Assembly: GCF_026212465.1 (NCBI RefSeq)
Contig: NC_080060.1
Location: 19,466,605-19,530,604 of the forward strand
Reading direction: 5' to 3'
DNA from: Amaranthus tricolor
Lineage: Eukaryota; Streptophyta; Magnoliopsida; Caryophyllales; Amaranthaceae
DNA length: 64,000 bases
Positions 48,261 through 63,936 of this stretch are shown one piece after another (positions within the stretch are counted from its first letter, which is position 1; every line of letters begins with the position of its first letter). Under the pieces are notes generated by a model. It was given only the letters and a program-made list of their open reading frames with translations, was not told the origin of the DNA and ran no database searches. The position numbers were made by a program, and so were the translations under genes.

Positions 48261-49390
48261 TCTCCATTGTTTATCTTTCTTAAAAAAAAAATAAGAATAT
48301 GGAAAATTTCTAGCAAGTCTATATTTAGGAAATGTGATATTGTGATATTGAATTATCTAATAGGCCATTTTTCGATCAAAATTCCCTAGATTACCATCAA
48401 GAATACTCCAATTTATTGAATCATAAATATCTAAAATAGAAACTTGTTCATAATCAACATTAGTATTTAACTCTAACATACATTATCATTTTAATTAATC
48501 AAATTAATATCGTTATCATTATTATTATTAAAAATATTATCATGGTCATTCAAATCATCAACATTTTCTTCTTCATCCAATCTATTAATGTTAAAATTCT
48601 CTACATGTTTGTTAAAAAAATTATCTATAGCTCCTTTTTCTGATTCTATTATTTATTGACTTTATTTTCTTTTTTTTCCTTTATCACAACCAAATGTATA
48701 TTTTCGTGGTAATATTACAATATAATAATTTAAGTAAAATTATTAAATTAAAACTATAAAAACATGCATGGAGCAATATGCTCGATTCTTGAATATCGAG
48801 TACCAAGCTCTCACAAATCGCATTCCTTTATAATTTAATGAATCCAGAACATTACAATATCCTATAATTACACAATAACAAAAAAATAAAAACTATTATT
48901 ATAAAAACAATATAAATCAAGAATTGAATGACATTATAAATCAAAAGTAAAAAATTCAGTACTAGAAAAATCAAAATATAAAATGAAATTAGAAGTTAGA
49001 CCTTATAAGATTCTTAACAGGGCTTTTTTGTACAAAAACAAATCTAAAAAAATTTGATCAACCTCAATTAAACATTTTCTTCTCTTCTTTAAAAACTCGC
49101 TATTTAAATACTATTGAAGCTTTAGGGTAGAAGATAATGACAAAAAACTATTTATAGTTGAAGAATGCTCCAAGTCATCCCAATCTTCAAATTAGAGTGA
49201 AAGATCTTTCGAATTCCATTGTTGGCCAAATAAATATAAAGTTTGCCCTTTTTTATTGAAATTATAAAGAGAATTTGAAGAGTTTTTCATTTTTTTTTTT
49301 ATAAAATTGTATGTAAGAGATGAAAGAGTTTCAATTTGATTTTAGAGAAAGATGCATATAAAATCTTTTTTTTCTTTTTATTTTTTTAAA
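48261..49390. other. Non-coding, no gene seen
   Basis: AT-rich with short A and T runs. The first part may belong to the degenerate N-terminal side of the hAT pseudogene. No element ends or coding motifs were found. Confidence 0.35.
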
Positions 49391-49394
49391 TATT

Positions 49395-51199
<1,805 letters not shown>

Positions 51200-51200
<1 letters not shown>

Positions 51201-53672
51201 GTTGATCTGGATAATATGTGCCAGTATTCTTTAATTCCTCGAAAGCAATTGTGTGCCTCTCATTCCACTCAAATCGTATTCCTTTCTTCAACAGCTTAAA
51301 CATGGGACGAGCAACCTTAGAAAAGTTTTCAACATATTTCCTATAGTACCCAGCTAATCCTAAAAAGCTCCGAACTTCAGTCACATTTCTAGGAATCGGC
51401 CAGTCCGTTATTGCTTTAATCTTCTCAGGATCTACAGAAATTCCACCCTTAGACACCATATGACCTAGAAAAGAAATTTCCTCAAGCCAAAACTCACACT
51501 TACTAAACTTCCCATACAATTTCTCTTTTCTCAAAAGCTCTAGAATCATTCTCAAGTGTTCTTCATGTTCTTCCCTACTCCTTGAATATACCAAAATATC
51601 ATCGATAAAAGCAACCACGAATTTATCCAAATAAGGACGAAGATACCTCTGCATCAAATCCATAAATGCTGCAGGTGCATTTGTTAACCCAAATGGCATC
51701 ACCAAAAACTCATAATGTCCATATCGGGTCCGAAATGTTGTTTTAGAAACATCCTCCTTGGCTATCCTCAATTGATGATATCCAGACCTTAAATCAATCT
51801 TCGAGAACACCTGAGCGCCTCTTAGCTGATCAAACAAATCATCTATCCTGGGCAAAGGGTAACGGTTCTTAATGGTGATCTTATTAATCTCCCTATAATC
51901 AATACACAATCTCATCGTTCCATCCTTCTTCTTCACAAACAGAACAGGGGCTCCCCAGGGTGACATACTAGGTCGGAAAAAACCTTTCTCCAATAACTCA
52001 TCTAATTGCTTTTTCAATTCGGCTAACTCAGCTGGAGCAAAACGATACGGAGTCCTAGAGATAGGGGTAGCATCAGGAATTAGATCTATATGAAAGTCAA
52101 CCTCTCTCCTTGGAGGTAAACCAGGTAGATCCTCAGGGAAAACATCAGGGTAATCACAAACAATTGGGGTTTCCTCAAGACTTAACTTGATTTTCTCCTC
52201 ACTACTAGCAATAAAACACAAATATTCCTTATCTCCATGTTTAATCATCTCAATGGCTTGAGCTGCAGAAATGGTTTGAATGGGAAACACAGAATTCTTC
52301 CTAATCAAACATTCTCCACCTGGAGCCTTAACCCGAACGATCTTCTCTTTACACAAAATCTCCGCATGATGACGTCCCAACCAGTCCATCCCCAAAATAA
52401 TATCATATGTACCTAACTCAAACACTATTAAATCGGCAGGTAGATGGTTGTCCGAAATCTTAAGAGGGAAATTAGGAAAGATACGGTCACATAGGAATGG
52501 TGAACCGTCAGGTAATAGAATTTGGAGATTAAATTTTTGAGGTTCAAGAGAGATAGAGGATTTATGAAGGAAAGAAGAAGAGATAAAAGATCGGTCATTT
52601 CCTGAATCAAAAAGAATATGAGCCAAAGAGTCACCTACGACAAAGTGACCATAAATGACCTTACCCTCAAACGCCTGATGAAGATGGTCTACATGGTTGC
52701 TAATAGCGTGCAAACCGGCAGTCCTCCTAGCTGCAATACTCTGAACATTTCCCGAAGAACTAGGAGCTCCATAATTACCAGTACTACTAGCTCCCAACTG
52801 GATCCCTTCTCGGCAGTTAGTGGAAACATGACCCTCCTTTTTGCATTTGAAGCAGATGATATTCCCAGTGCATCAACGACCTCGGTGATCCTTACCACAT
52901 AAGCGACACTTCCAAACTGTGACTCTTGTTGAAGTTGTTGGTTGGAACGGCTTGCGATCCCAATTGGTTGGCCTCTTGTTCCTGTTGTTGTTGCCTCCAC
53001 CAAATTTTCTTTTGTTGGTGTTGTCCTCCTTGTCAACGATCCTCTCATACTCAAGCGCTCGGTCGTAAAGATCTCGGAAGTCAGAATAATTCCCAATCCC
53101 CTTTTGGATCTTAAGATTAAGACCCTCAAAGAAGCGGGATGCACGAATACTTTCTTTGCTTACAATGTCAGAAGCAAATCGAGATAGCTCATTGAACTTA
53201 CAACTATACTCAATCACGGTCATAAGACCCTGAAGAAGATGTAAGAACTCATTCTCCTTTTTCCGTTGGAGTGATGGCGGATAGAATTGTTGTCGAAGAG
53301 TTATAAGGAAATCATCCCAAAAGGTATCAGTCATAGTGGCCTTGATAGAACGCCACCATAACTCTGCTGGACCAGATAGGTAGAAGGAAGCCAGCTTTAC
53401 TTTTAGGTGCGCTGGACAATTAATGACCTCTAAAAGTTTCTCCATCTCTGCGAGCCAATTCTCAAAGCGAACAGGATCAGCTTCTCCGTCATATTGCGGC
53501 GGACGATGATATGCCATATTCTTAAAGTATTTCCCGTCGTCATTGGCCTCTTGAGCCTGATTCTCCATGAGGGTGATCAGTCGCTCATTTGTCCTTTCCA
53601 TCCGAGCTAGTTGTGCTTCTAGCTCTCGAACTCTAGCTTCGTGATCAGATGAAGTTACGCCATTTCTTACCT
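51200..53672 (-). pseudogene. gypsy gag-protease-RT, truncated after RT
   Basis: Gag starts near 53672-53601 (MERTNERLITLMENQAQEAN) with FENWLAEMEKLLEVINCP and FYLSGPAELWW. A CRLCGKDH half-knuckle and a [14 protein letters not shown] knuckle follow. Protease has [12 protein letters not shown], with Asn after the DSG triad. RT shows [34 protein letters not shown] and [13 protein letters not shown]. All is in one frame with a single TGA at about 52873 between the half-knuckle and the CCHC knuckle. The frame ends abruptly after AFEELKNT at about 51210, at the junction with copia LTR-like sequence; RNase H and integrase are missing. Confidence 0.88.
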
Positions 53673-53895
53673 AAAAAATTTTTTAAACATGTGACTGACT
53701 TTCACATTAACTTAATTAATCTGGCACGTAATTTTACACATAGTCATATAAGCACATAGAAAACAAATAGAATTTTTAGGAAGACTTGTTTTGAAATTCT
53801 TTTTTTTTATTTTTTATTTTTTTATTTTTTTATTTTTTTAGTCAGCTATCGAGCCTTTCACATGGAACTAAAATTCCAAGATTCGAGTAACTTTA

Positions 53896-53907
53896 CCTCT
53901 GATACCA
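53896..53907 (-). other. Primer binding site of the gypsy element at 51200-53672
   Basis: The minus strand reads TGGTATCAGAGG two bases after the LTR end CTGCTACA. It differs from the usual initiator tRNA-Met complement in the last base. Confidence 0.85.
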
Positions 53908-53909
53908 CG

Positions 53910-56530
53910 TGTAGCAGGAGCGGCACTTTCGATACATAATTAACATTAATAATTATACTTAAGATAAATAATGCGGAAGTGTAAAACGTCGAACTGCTAA
54001 AAACCATTTAAACTAAAATCGTTCAAAACATAAGTAAAAAATATCTTACAACTGAGAAAATATAAAATAAGGTTTACTTAAATACGATAAAAAAAAACAT
54101 AAGTACAATATAGTCATCAAGTAAAAATCATTGAAGCTAAGTCCTCGATAGAATAATTAAAGTTGCGGCCTGGATCGAAACCTGAGCTAATTTTTCCTGC
54201 AAAATACTGTCATCCATAATACGGATGACAGCCGATTAAATTGGTCAGCGATAAAGCCGAGTACAATTTTCTCAACAAGCTTATGATGCGATAGTTAAAT
54301 CATGCTTACAAAATAATCATCAAGCACAATATAGAAGGTTATTACTCATTATTGACCTTTACTAAGCCATTAAGTTACATTCTCAATACTTGCAGAAGTT
54401 CATTACTGCTACTAAATACTTGGTAACCTTAATGCTTATTTAATCAAGTGCAATTAAGCCTCATAGCTTTACCATCATAGCACATCACAAAATCACAACA
54501 ATAATGACAACTGATATATGTAAGGGTCTGGTTAGGTGAGGACCGTAGTCCTAAACCCTAACTGTGGTGGAAGTCGTCACTCCTCTCAATACTGTTATGC
54601 TCGAGACTTCACAGGATGGGTCTTTCTCGGACCCCCTGTCTGCCACCGCATTTTACGTGCCGGCTAACACGGACGCCGGGATTTTACATGCCGGTCCATG
54701 GTTCGACGTTACCTTACTATCAGAGTCATACAATCAATATCATGCAATATCAAACAAAACTCTAAACCGAAATAGTTTACATTCTTATAAGTCAAACTTG
54801 CACTAGTCAAAATTTTGACAATTCTACCCTTTTAATAGAAACAAATTACTAGTATCTAATAAATTAATATTAATTAAATAACAAATTTTCGTAGCTATAC
54901 TAAGAATCCTGAGGCTAAACTAAGTCATTATTATGTCATAAATAATCATAAAAGTCAAGAGTAATATTAATAACGTATTTTATCAAATAATCAGTAAAAT
55001 AGTAAAACGGATCTATCATTACTATAAAAAAACATAATCCGACAAGTTATTAAAGGTCCAAAATCTAAATGAAAAGAGTTTTCGAGAAAAACAACGCTAA
55101 GCATTTTAACAAATTTGTTTGACTATTTTACCAGTAAACCGATTAAAAATTCTTTATAATTACTTGAGTTCAACAAAAAAAAATTATCAAAACACCAAGA
55201 TGATATGGAATCATTTTAAACACATAAGTTTATTTAACTAGTAAAATTCATATATATCTATATTATCATATTAATCAAAAATTTCCATATATATGATTTT
55301 TTTTCGAGTGTCCCAAAAGTATTATTGTTTTGACGAAAATCATTAAACTGGATATAACTTTAATATTACCATGTAAAGTTTAAATGACTAAAATAAAATC
55401 ATATTGATCATGCTTTTATATTATCGAGTAACCATAAATAAATATCACATAACGAGAGAGTTAAGAAAATGTGTACCATTTTCCTCCGAAGGTGGTGCTA
55501 AACCAAGTAAGAGAATAATAATAAGAAAATAAGAACTCAAAGAAATAAGCTCGAAAAAGAGAAAGTCTTCAAGGTTCCAAGCCTCAAAGAAGTAGATCTT
55601 CAATTACCCAAAAGAAAATGATATCCAAGCTCCAAAAGATAATACTTGACTTTTCAAAAGTTGATGATTATTGGCTTAAGAAGTGATAAGATCAAGCTCC
55701 ATCTTCATTTGATTCTTCAACAAATAAAAAGGGTATAAAGTTAGTAAGATGTTAATGAAGTGAAGATATAAGAAAGAATGGTAGAAAGATTTGATGATGG
55801 GGTGCAAGTGATCTCATGGCTAAGGAGGGGTATTTATAATGGGTTTTGGGCAACTTTTTAGTTCATAAGATTGTATGAAAAAGAAGGTTAACTTGTGTAA
55901 GTGATTTAGAGTGTGTAAGTGAATGTGTAAGAGTTGGAGTGTGTAAGTGGATGTGTAAGAGTTTGGAGTGTAGAAGAAGGTTAACTTGTGTAAGAAAATG
56001 GTGCTAGCTTGTGTAAGTGATAAACAATTGAACATTATTGATTGATGTAGAAAGGATTTTGATTCATCAAATTTTTGTTCTAGTTTATGCTAGTGAAATG
56101 TTTTAGATTAATGGGAAAGTATGATTAAGGTTTGATTATGAAAATATGATAGTTTACTTAGAAAATTTTAGTTAAAACTATACTTAAAGTTAATAAGAAA
56201 AATATAATTAATTTTTAGGTATAAAATAATTAAATCAAAGTTGTAAAGTTAAAATGATAAGTAGTAAAGTTAGTTTAAGAAAACGAAATTGAAACGTAAC
56301 GTTTTAATAAAACCGTAAATATAATATTAAAATTTTACTTTTCGTAGTATAAAATAATAAAATAATATTTTAGTGCTTATAAAGAAATTTAAGAATATAT
56401 ATATATATATATTTTTAAGTTTAATATTTGGAAGAAATTACAAAAATCGGAATAAGGTTTAGGAATTAAAGGTGATTTGTTCAGAATAATTAATCGGAAG
56501 ATTAAGATTAAGAAATTTGAGCCTGTTGCA
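53910..56530 (-). repeat. LTR shared by two tandem gypsy elements (about 2.6 kb)
   Basis: The ends TGTAGCAGGAGC (53910) and the complement of TGCAACAGGCTC (56530) are imperfect inverted repeats. On the inner side it adjoins a primer binding site, making it a 5' LTR. On the other side (56531-56548) it adjoins a polypurine tract (AAAGGGGGAAAGAGT) preceded by a chromodomain-like pol end, making it also a 3' LTR. The body is AT-rich with a GC-richer patch near 54540-54710. A small ORF at 54564 is not convincing. Confidence 0.75.
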
Positions 56531-56674
56531 ACTCTTTCCCCCTTTAGATAGTTTCGTCCCGAAACTAGGACTTACCAAAAAGGTGAGGACGCTCTCTCAT
56601 GTCGACCTCTTTTTCCCAAGTCGTCTCTTCAACCCCGTGGTTTGACCACCAATGGAATCCTCGAATTTCTCAAC
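56531..56674 (-). pseudogene. Chromodomain end of gypsy pol plus polypurine tract
   Basis: The minus strand reads IRGFHWWSNHGVEETTWEKE, then VDMRERPHLFGKS and a stop: the C-terminal chromodomain pattern of chromovirus integrases (W..H..EE.TWE.E..MRE..P.LF). Next comes a polypurine tract touching the LTR that starts at 56530. The rest of this pol is cut off at 56674 by the LTR of the next element and should continue beyond the right edge of the window. Confidence 0.8.
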
Positions 56675-59035
56675 TGTAACATCTCGGAATAACTCGGGTC
56701 GTACGAAAAGAGAAGATGACCTTTCAAAAACGAGACAACTATAATCCGAGTGAAACCGGGATGTTAGAAAAATTTTAAAACGGGTTTGAAGTTAAGGAAA
56801 ACGTGCGGATCGAGTTCTATTAGCGTTATTAATAACTACTAGATAATAAGAAATTCTTAGCAGCGGATAAGATCGAAAAGTTAAATCTACTTATTATAAC
56901 TTGAGAACGAAAATCGCCTCATAAAAACCAAACGTTCTTCAAACTTAACTAGAAATTCTAATGATTTATTTCTTATCAAACTTCTATATTCTAAAGATTT
57001 ATTTCTTCGAGGGTCAATCCTCACTCCCCAGACCAGCAACTTAACTTACTGCTAGTCATTGCCCAGATAGGAAACAACATCATCGCAGGGTCGTTAAGAC
57101 CAAAAGTACACGTCAGCAAACGTCGCATACCAAATAAATAATAACACAAGAGAAAGTTTTAATTTAATAGCTGACAATTCACAGCACCGTGCGCTTCGAT
57201 CATGCTTATTAAGAATAATTATTTTCATGTAAAGAATAGTCAGCCATACTGCTGTACTATCCAGCCATACTGCCGGTACACTCCAAACTCCATAAGTGAG
57301 ACAATACATTAAGGGGAGCTAACCCCTAAGCAAGTCTCTACCATAGACACTCGCTTTACTTCGGTGCCTATGGTTAAGTATGCATACCCCCGCGGTGGCT
57401 CATAATGCCCCCATATACCGCGAGTAATTCATTTCCCCCAATTGACGTCATACTACGTCCACTTTAAGGTTAGTGAGGTCATACTACCTCTGCTTATCAA
57501 AACAATGTATCAAAATTATTTATTCGTAAGATAACATTATTCGTACTATATATCCATACTTTACTTTTGTATACCATTATTATATGATACATCGGACTAA
57601 TGCGAACTTCGCTGCGTGTACATACCTTAAGCAAGATAACCAACTCACAAGCGTCTTAATCAATTCCCGGTCACGAATCGACTTCCTACAAGGTTCCATC
57701 GTATTCGGGAAATAAGCACACATACACATTTTCCTCAAATCATCCATAACACACATATACAATCATATCCATACCTAGAATACTACACACAACATGAACA
57801 TCCATCACATACTATAACATGGTAAATACACAAAACAGGACAACCTATACAATCTGTCCAGAAACTCAACTTAAAACTGTCAAATTAAAAATCCGACTTC
57901 ACCGTTGCGTCCAGAAGGCGTCAAAACCCCCGGGTACCAATTCATAATTTATAACATAGTATAAGTATTTTTAACTTAATTTCAAAGCCAAAAAATGTTC
58001 CAAAAACACATTTTTTTCACCATTTTCAAAACCTACGGGATTTTGTCATTCCATTTTTTTTATCACAAAAATATAAATATCAATGCTTTATTTCCTATTA
58101 AATCTAAACAACAAAATTTACATAAAAATAAATTTTAATGAATTATTATTATTTTTTTATAATTCTTTTTACACAATTGTATATACACATACACATCACA
58201 TATTTACATGTATATTTTTTTTACCAACATTATAAATTCCTTCTACTAATCAATAAAAATAAATAAATAAATTCCTAACACCACGTACATTTTTTTTTGT
58301 ATGAACATCCATTTTTATATATATATATTTTCAATCATCCATCAAACAATTTCTTCACACATATGTAAACATATCCAAAACCCTAAAAAAAACATACATC
58401 AATTTAAATAGAAAATACATCATACTTTCACACATGAATTTTTAAATCATGAACAAATCATAAACTATAAAATAACACACATAAAAATCATAGAAATTTA
58501 AATTAAAATTTAAAAATAAAAACTAGATTAAGGATTACTCACAATTGCTCAAGAACAAAACACCAAAATTGATGAATCAATGGAGGATTAGGCGTGGGAA
58601 TTTGAGGGTTTTGGGAGTGTTTCTCTTACTTGCAAATGGTTTGGAATGAAAAGATGTAAGGAAATTAGGAGATTAAGGAAATAAAGAAATTAAGGAAAAT
58701 TAAGGCAATACTTATGGAAGGCAATTACTCCTTAATCTTTCCATATTCTTAAGAAGTTACAAATCTCCTAATGTTGCTCCATATGGCCGGCCAAATCCAA
58801 TCACCTTCCCACTTTTATTTTTTTTTATTTATTTTTTTTTAAATTAAAGATAGATTAGGAAAAATGTTTGGACTTAAAATGGTTTTAATTGCCTTAAAAG
58901 TTGAAGTCTCATGATTTAACCTACTAACAAAATAAATAATAAAAAGAAATATATTTTTCTAAAAAGAATAATAATAATAATAATAATATTACTAGCAAAT
59001 CATTTAATATATCGGAAAAATATCGGGGTGTTACA
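56675..59035 (-). repeat. 3' LTR of the right-hand gypsy element (2.36 kb)
   Basis: It runs from TGTAACATCTCGG (56675) to CGGGGTGTTACA (59035). The outer side is in the chromodomain remnant, with TCAAC at 56670-56674 as the expected 5-bp target duplication. The inner side adjoins a polypurine tract (complement of AACTACCCCCCTTAAAAAGG). It contains small ORFs near 57094-57309 and 57580-57762 with no recognisable motif. Confidence 0.85.
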
Positions 59036-59207
59036 AACTACCCCCCTTAAAAAGGTTTTGACCCCAAAACCTCAACCTACAAACACAAACACACAACAAT
59101 CAAACACAAAACACACAACAATCACACACTTAAAAACGACAAAACAAGCACACAACAAAAGAAATAGATCAAAATAAACCTCAAAGCGTGCAAAATTCTA
59201 CCGCTTC

Positions 59208-61528
59208 CTACCCCCTTAAAAAGTTACGTCCCCGTAACTTACTAACCTGAGGAAAAAGATACGGATACTTCTCCCGCATTGAAGCTTCTGTTTCCCAAGT
59301 TGCCTCTTGTGACCGATGATTTGACCATAGAACCTTAACCATTGCAACATCTTTTCGCCGAGTACTGCGAACCTTTCTATCTAAAATCTGAACAGGTTGC
59401 TCTTCATAGGTGAGGCTTTCATCAAGTTCTAACGGTTCCGGGTCTAAGACATGCGTAGAAGCCGCAACATAACGTTTTAACTGGGAGATATGAAAAACGT
59501 CATGAACCCTACCCAGCGCATTAGGTAACGCTAACAGGTAAGCTAACTTCCCAATCCGCTCCACAATATCATAGGGACCAATGAAACGCGGGCTTAACTT
59601 CCCACGAGCACCAAAACGAACCACACCTCTCATCGGAGACACACGGAGTAGAACTTTGTCGCCCACTTCGTACTCATCAGGCCGACGTCGGAGATCGGCG
59701 TACGATTTTTGTCTATTCTGGGCTGCCTTCATTTTATCGCGAATTAACTTTACTTTCTCAGTCATTTGCAAAAGCATATCAGGTCCTAAGGTGACAGATT
59801 CAGTAAAATCATCCCAACATACAGGACTACGACACTTACTACCATAAAGTGCTTCAAACGGAGCCATTTGAATCGTTGCCTGATAACTGTTATTATAAGA
59901 GAATTCTACTAAATCCAAATGTTCATCCCATGAACCTTGCCATTCCATGGCTATTGCTCTCAACATGTCTTCTAGTATCTGATTGACACGTTCAGTCTGA
60001 CCATCCGTCATAGGGTGAAAAGACGTGCTATGAAGAAGAGTGGTTCCCAAAGCCTGTTGTAATGACTTCCAAAAATGTGACAAGTATCGAGTATCACGAT
60101 CGGAGACAATAGTACGAGGTATTCCGTGATATCGAACAGCGTATCTAATATAGGCACGAGCAAGTTGTTCCATATCCCACTTACAGTTCATCGGAATAAA
60201 CCTTGCAGACTTAGTAAGCCTATCCACAATAACCCAAAGAGTATCATTACCAGCCTTAGTTCGTGGCAACCCTAACACGAAATCCATAGATATGTCATCC
60301 CACTTCCATACCGGGACTTCTAGAGGTTGCAGTAACCCAGCTGGTCTTCGATGTTCACTCTTAACCTTTTGACACGTTAAACACTTGGAAACAAAATCAA
60401 CAATATTCTTTTTCATAACAGACCACCAAAACATGCATTTTAAATCTTGATACATCTTATCCCCACTAGGATGAACCGAGTATCTAGAATAATGAGCTTC
60501 GTTCAATAATTTTTCTTTCAAGGAGTCACACCCATCCGGCACACACCACCGTCCTTTAAAACGAAGACTACCATCCTCATGAATTGTAAAACCTTCAGCT
60601 TTCCCTTCACTGATCTGCTCCCAAAGTTTAATGAACTTTGGGTCTTCCAGTTGCTTAGCCCTAATCTCTTCGAAAAAGGTAGGTTGAATAGACAAGGCAC
60701 TCAACTTGGCTTCCAATTCCCCTTCTTGGATTATCTCCAAGTTCATTCTCCCAAACTCCTTACACAACTCCTCAGAGGTTATTAACGCTGAGACTGAATG
60801 CCTCGATTTTCTGCTCAAAGCATCAGCGACTACATTCGCACGGCCTTCGTGATATGAAATCTCCAAATCATAATCACTTATAAGTTCTAACCAACGTCGT
60901 TGGCGCAGATTCAACTCGAATTGAGTGAATAAAAATTGCAAGCTTTTATGATCCGTAAAGACCTTGCATTTGACACCATAAAGATAATGTCGCCAGATTT
61001 TCAATGCGAAAACCACAGCCGCTAACTCCAAGTCATGTGTTGGATAATTCACCTCATGAGTCCTTAGTTGACGTGAAGCATACGCCACCACTTTCCTATC
61101 TTGCATTAAAACACAACCTAATCCATGTTCAGAAGCGTCATTGTAGACGGAGTATTCCAAAGATGGATCGGGTAAGGTCAACACAGGGGCTGTAGTTAAC
61201 TTCTCCTTCAACAACTGAAATGCCCTCTCGCACTCTTCTGTCCATTCGAACTTCTTTTCCTTCTTCATCAAGGCTGTCAGTGGACGAGCGATGCGAGAAA
61301 AGTCCTTCACAAAACGACGATAGTATCCTGCTAATCCCAAGAAACTTCGGATATCTGTAACATCCCGAGGTGTAGACCAATCTCGAACAGCTGCTACTTT
61401 TGCTGGATCAACGGAAATTCCTTCCTTAGAAACAATGTGACCCAGAAAAGCCACTTGCTCTAACCAAAATTCACACTTCGAAAACGTAGCATACAACTGA
61501 TTCTCTCGCAGAATCTGCAAGACTATCC
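59208..61528 (-). pseudogene. gypsy RT end, RNase H, integrase and chromodomain (770-codon frame)
   Basis: One long open frame. It begins in the thumb of RT ([20 protein letters not shown]), then RNase H ([15 protein letters not shown], where the usual first Asp pair is Asn-Asp, and [20 protein letters not shown]). The integrase HHCC zinc finger (H...H...CLTCQKVK) and core follow ([42 protein letters not shown]), then KRYVAAST and the chromodomain ([27 protein letters not shown]). The tail [10 protein letters not shown] ends at a TAG overlapping a purine-rich repeat of the polypurine motif. A one-base loss near 61535 separates it from the upstream frame. Confidence 0.88.
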
Positions 61529-63208
61529 TTAAATGCTCTCGATGTTCTTCTTGGTCTTGGAATATACCAAAATATCATCAATAAACACCACCACACACTT
61601 ATCGAGGTACGCGTTAAAAACCCGATTCATCAACCCCATAAAAGCTGCAGGTGCGTTGGTCAACCCAAAAGGCATCACGGTAAATTCGAAGTGTCCGTAT
61701 CTGGTTCTAAAAGCTGATTTACTAATATCCTCCTCCTTGATACGTAACTGATGATACCCTGACCGCAGATCAATCTTGGAAAAGACTCCTGCCCCTTGCA
61801 ACTGATCAAAAAGATCATCGATCCGTGGTAATGGGTACTTATTCTTAACAGTGATCTTATTAAGTTCTCTGTAATCAATACAGAGACGCATCGTTCCGTC
61901 CTTTTTCCTTACAAACAACACTGGGGCTCCCCAAGGCGACACACTGGGTCTTATATAACCCTTCTCTAACAACTCCTCCAATTGGACTTTCAATTCTTCC
62001 ATCTCCTTTGGGGCCATTCGGTAAGGAGCTTTTGAAATTGGCCCTGTCCCAGGGATTAAATCAATCGAGAAATCCACATCCCTTCTTGGCGGCATACCAG
62101 GAAGTTCTTCTGGAAAAACATCTCTAAAATCACAGACTACTAGAATGTTCTCAAGCTGCAACTCCCGCTCCTCTACTTTACTTATACTACACAGAAACCA
62201 CGGTTGCCCTTGCTTGATTAACTTCCTGACCTTCAATGACGATACAATTTTTATCCTCGGTCCCTTAGGAAGACTCCTATATTTAACCTTCTCCCCCCTA
62301 GGTCCACTTAAGGTCACTGACTGTTCTTCACAATCTATTATCGCTTTGTATATACTTAGCCAATCCATCCCAAGTATTACATTTAAATCATCCATTTCTA
62401 GAGAAAATAAATCGCTTGGAAATTTTACTTTCCCTATCTTAACCGGCACTTCACGGAACAACGTATTACAATGAAAAGTCTCTCCAGAATGAGTAGAGAC
62501 TGAAAAAGATGTTTCCTCGGGGTTCTCCAATTCTAAATCCTTAACTCTAGACTTTGAAACAAACGAGCACAATGCACCAGAATCAAAAAGTACTTTAACG
62601 GATTTTGTATTAATACAGAACGTACCTATGACCACATCCGACGCCTGCGCTGCCTCCCTCGAGTTAACTGCCGAAAGCCTGCCGTCGTTCTGGGTAGAAG
62701 TAGTAACACCTCCTTGATTACCACGTTGGCTTGAAAAGAAATTCTCGTTTCTACCATTTCCCGGTCGTTGCTGAACACCGGAGTGATTTCCCGGAAACCT
62801 AAGGTTTGAGGCACCTCCCAAGTTTCGGCCAAAACTTCCACCATTGTGATTCCCCCTACCAGCTTCATTACTACTCCGTCCGTTAGTGAGTCTTTGTTGT
62901 TGGAAACCTCTATGATTTCCCCCTTGCAACTCTTGTTGTCCTATGCGAGTATAACACTCGTACATTCTATGGCCCGGCTTACCACAGTAAGAAAAGTCCA
63001 CTAACGCACCCCGACAGTCCCTTCCTGGGTGGTTCTTTTGGCATCTCCTACAGTTGAAGATTCTTTCCTTCCCATTGCGATCATACAAAGGCTTCTGCAT
63101 TCTAGCCTCTAGTCTCGAATTTCCCCCATTCTTGCTGTTTTGACCAGAATGGAAACCTTTCTCCTGGAAGCCCCCAAACGGTTTGTGCTTTATAAATTGA
63201 TTTTGCAC
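61529..63208 (-). pseudogene. gypsy gag C-terminus, protease and RT (559-codon frame)
   Basis: The frame starts in the nucleocapsid region with [13 protein letters not shown] and [14 protein letters not shown] (first Cys of this knuckle is Phe), then a Gly/Asn/Arg-rich spacer. Protease follows ([27 protein letters not shown]), then RT ([46 protein letters not shown]). The frame shifts near 63190 against gag and near 61535 against the next segment. Confidence 0.88.
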
Positions 63209-63936
63209 TTACGATTACTCGCATTCGTATCATTCTGATACACGGGTTCTTTTCTCTTTTCCCCGCTATGGCCCAACTTCTCTTTTTCCTTCCTGATAAC
63301 ATTTCCAATTTGCGCAGCTCTCTTGTATAGCTGGTCTAACGTATCATATCTATCAGTCTCAATGTGTTTTTGGATCTCATACGATAGACCTAACTCAAAA
63401 CGCTGTATTTTCTTTCCCTCAGTTGGGACATCCTCAGGGCAAAACTTCAAGTATTCCATAAATTTCTGATAATATTCATCTACCGTTAGGTTTCCCATTT
63501 CAAACCTAGCAAACTCATTTGATTTGTCCTTCCTAACATGAGGCGGATAGAATTGGTCCCTTAACGCCCCCTTAAATCCTTCCCAGCTTAAGTCACCGTC
63601 GTTTTCTGATATCAACCTCATCTTACTATGCGTCCACTAATAGTCAGTGTCTTCCACTAGGAAAAACGCGTCTTGGTCAACCATAAGCTCAGCAGGACAT
63701 CTCACCACACTAAAAAGCTTGTCAAATTCTCTCAGCCAGTTTTCCAACATAGAAGGTTCACCTTTCCCACTATAAGTCGAGGGTTTACTCTGGGCTATTC
63801 TCTTACTAATTGACGAAGCCTTTTCCTCCAAGGATTTTGGTCTCGAATTTATTGCGCCAGCTAGGGCCTTAACTAGGTTTCGAAGCACGCGATCAGAGTT
63901 TCCTCTTGGCACGGACCTTTTCAAAAAGGGTGGCAT
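63190..63936 (-). pseudogene. gypsy gag (capsid part), one in-frame stop
   Basis: The first ORF (63936-63637) has KPSTYSGKGEPSMLENWLRE and ends at a TAG after EDTDY. The second (63621-63190), in the same frame, has FYPPHVRKDKSNEFARFEMG, DEYYQKFMEYLKFCPEDV and ILQR-like helices of the gypsy retrotrans_gag domain. The true start probably lies near or just above 63936 (MPPFLKRSVPRGNSDRVL). The frame is lost near 63190. Confidence 0.8.

Noticed and set aside
54564..54806. 80-codon ORF inside the shared LTR
   Set aside because: It overlaps GC-richer short repeats of the LTR that recur in other LTRs of the window without an open frame.
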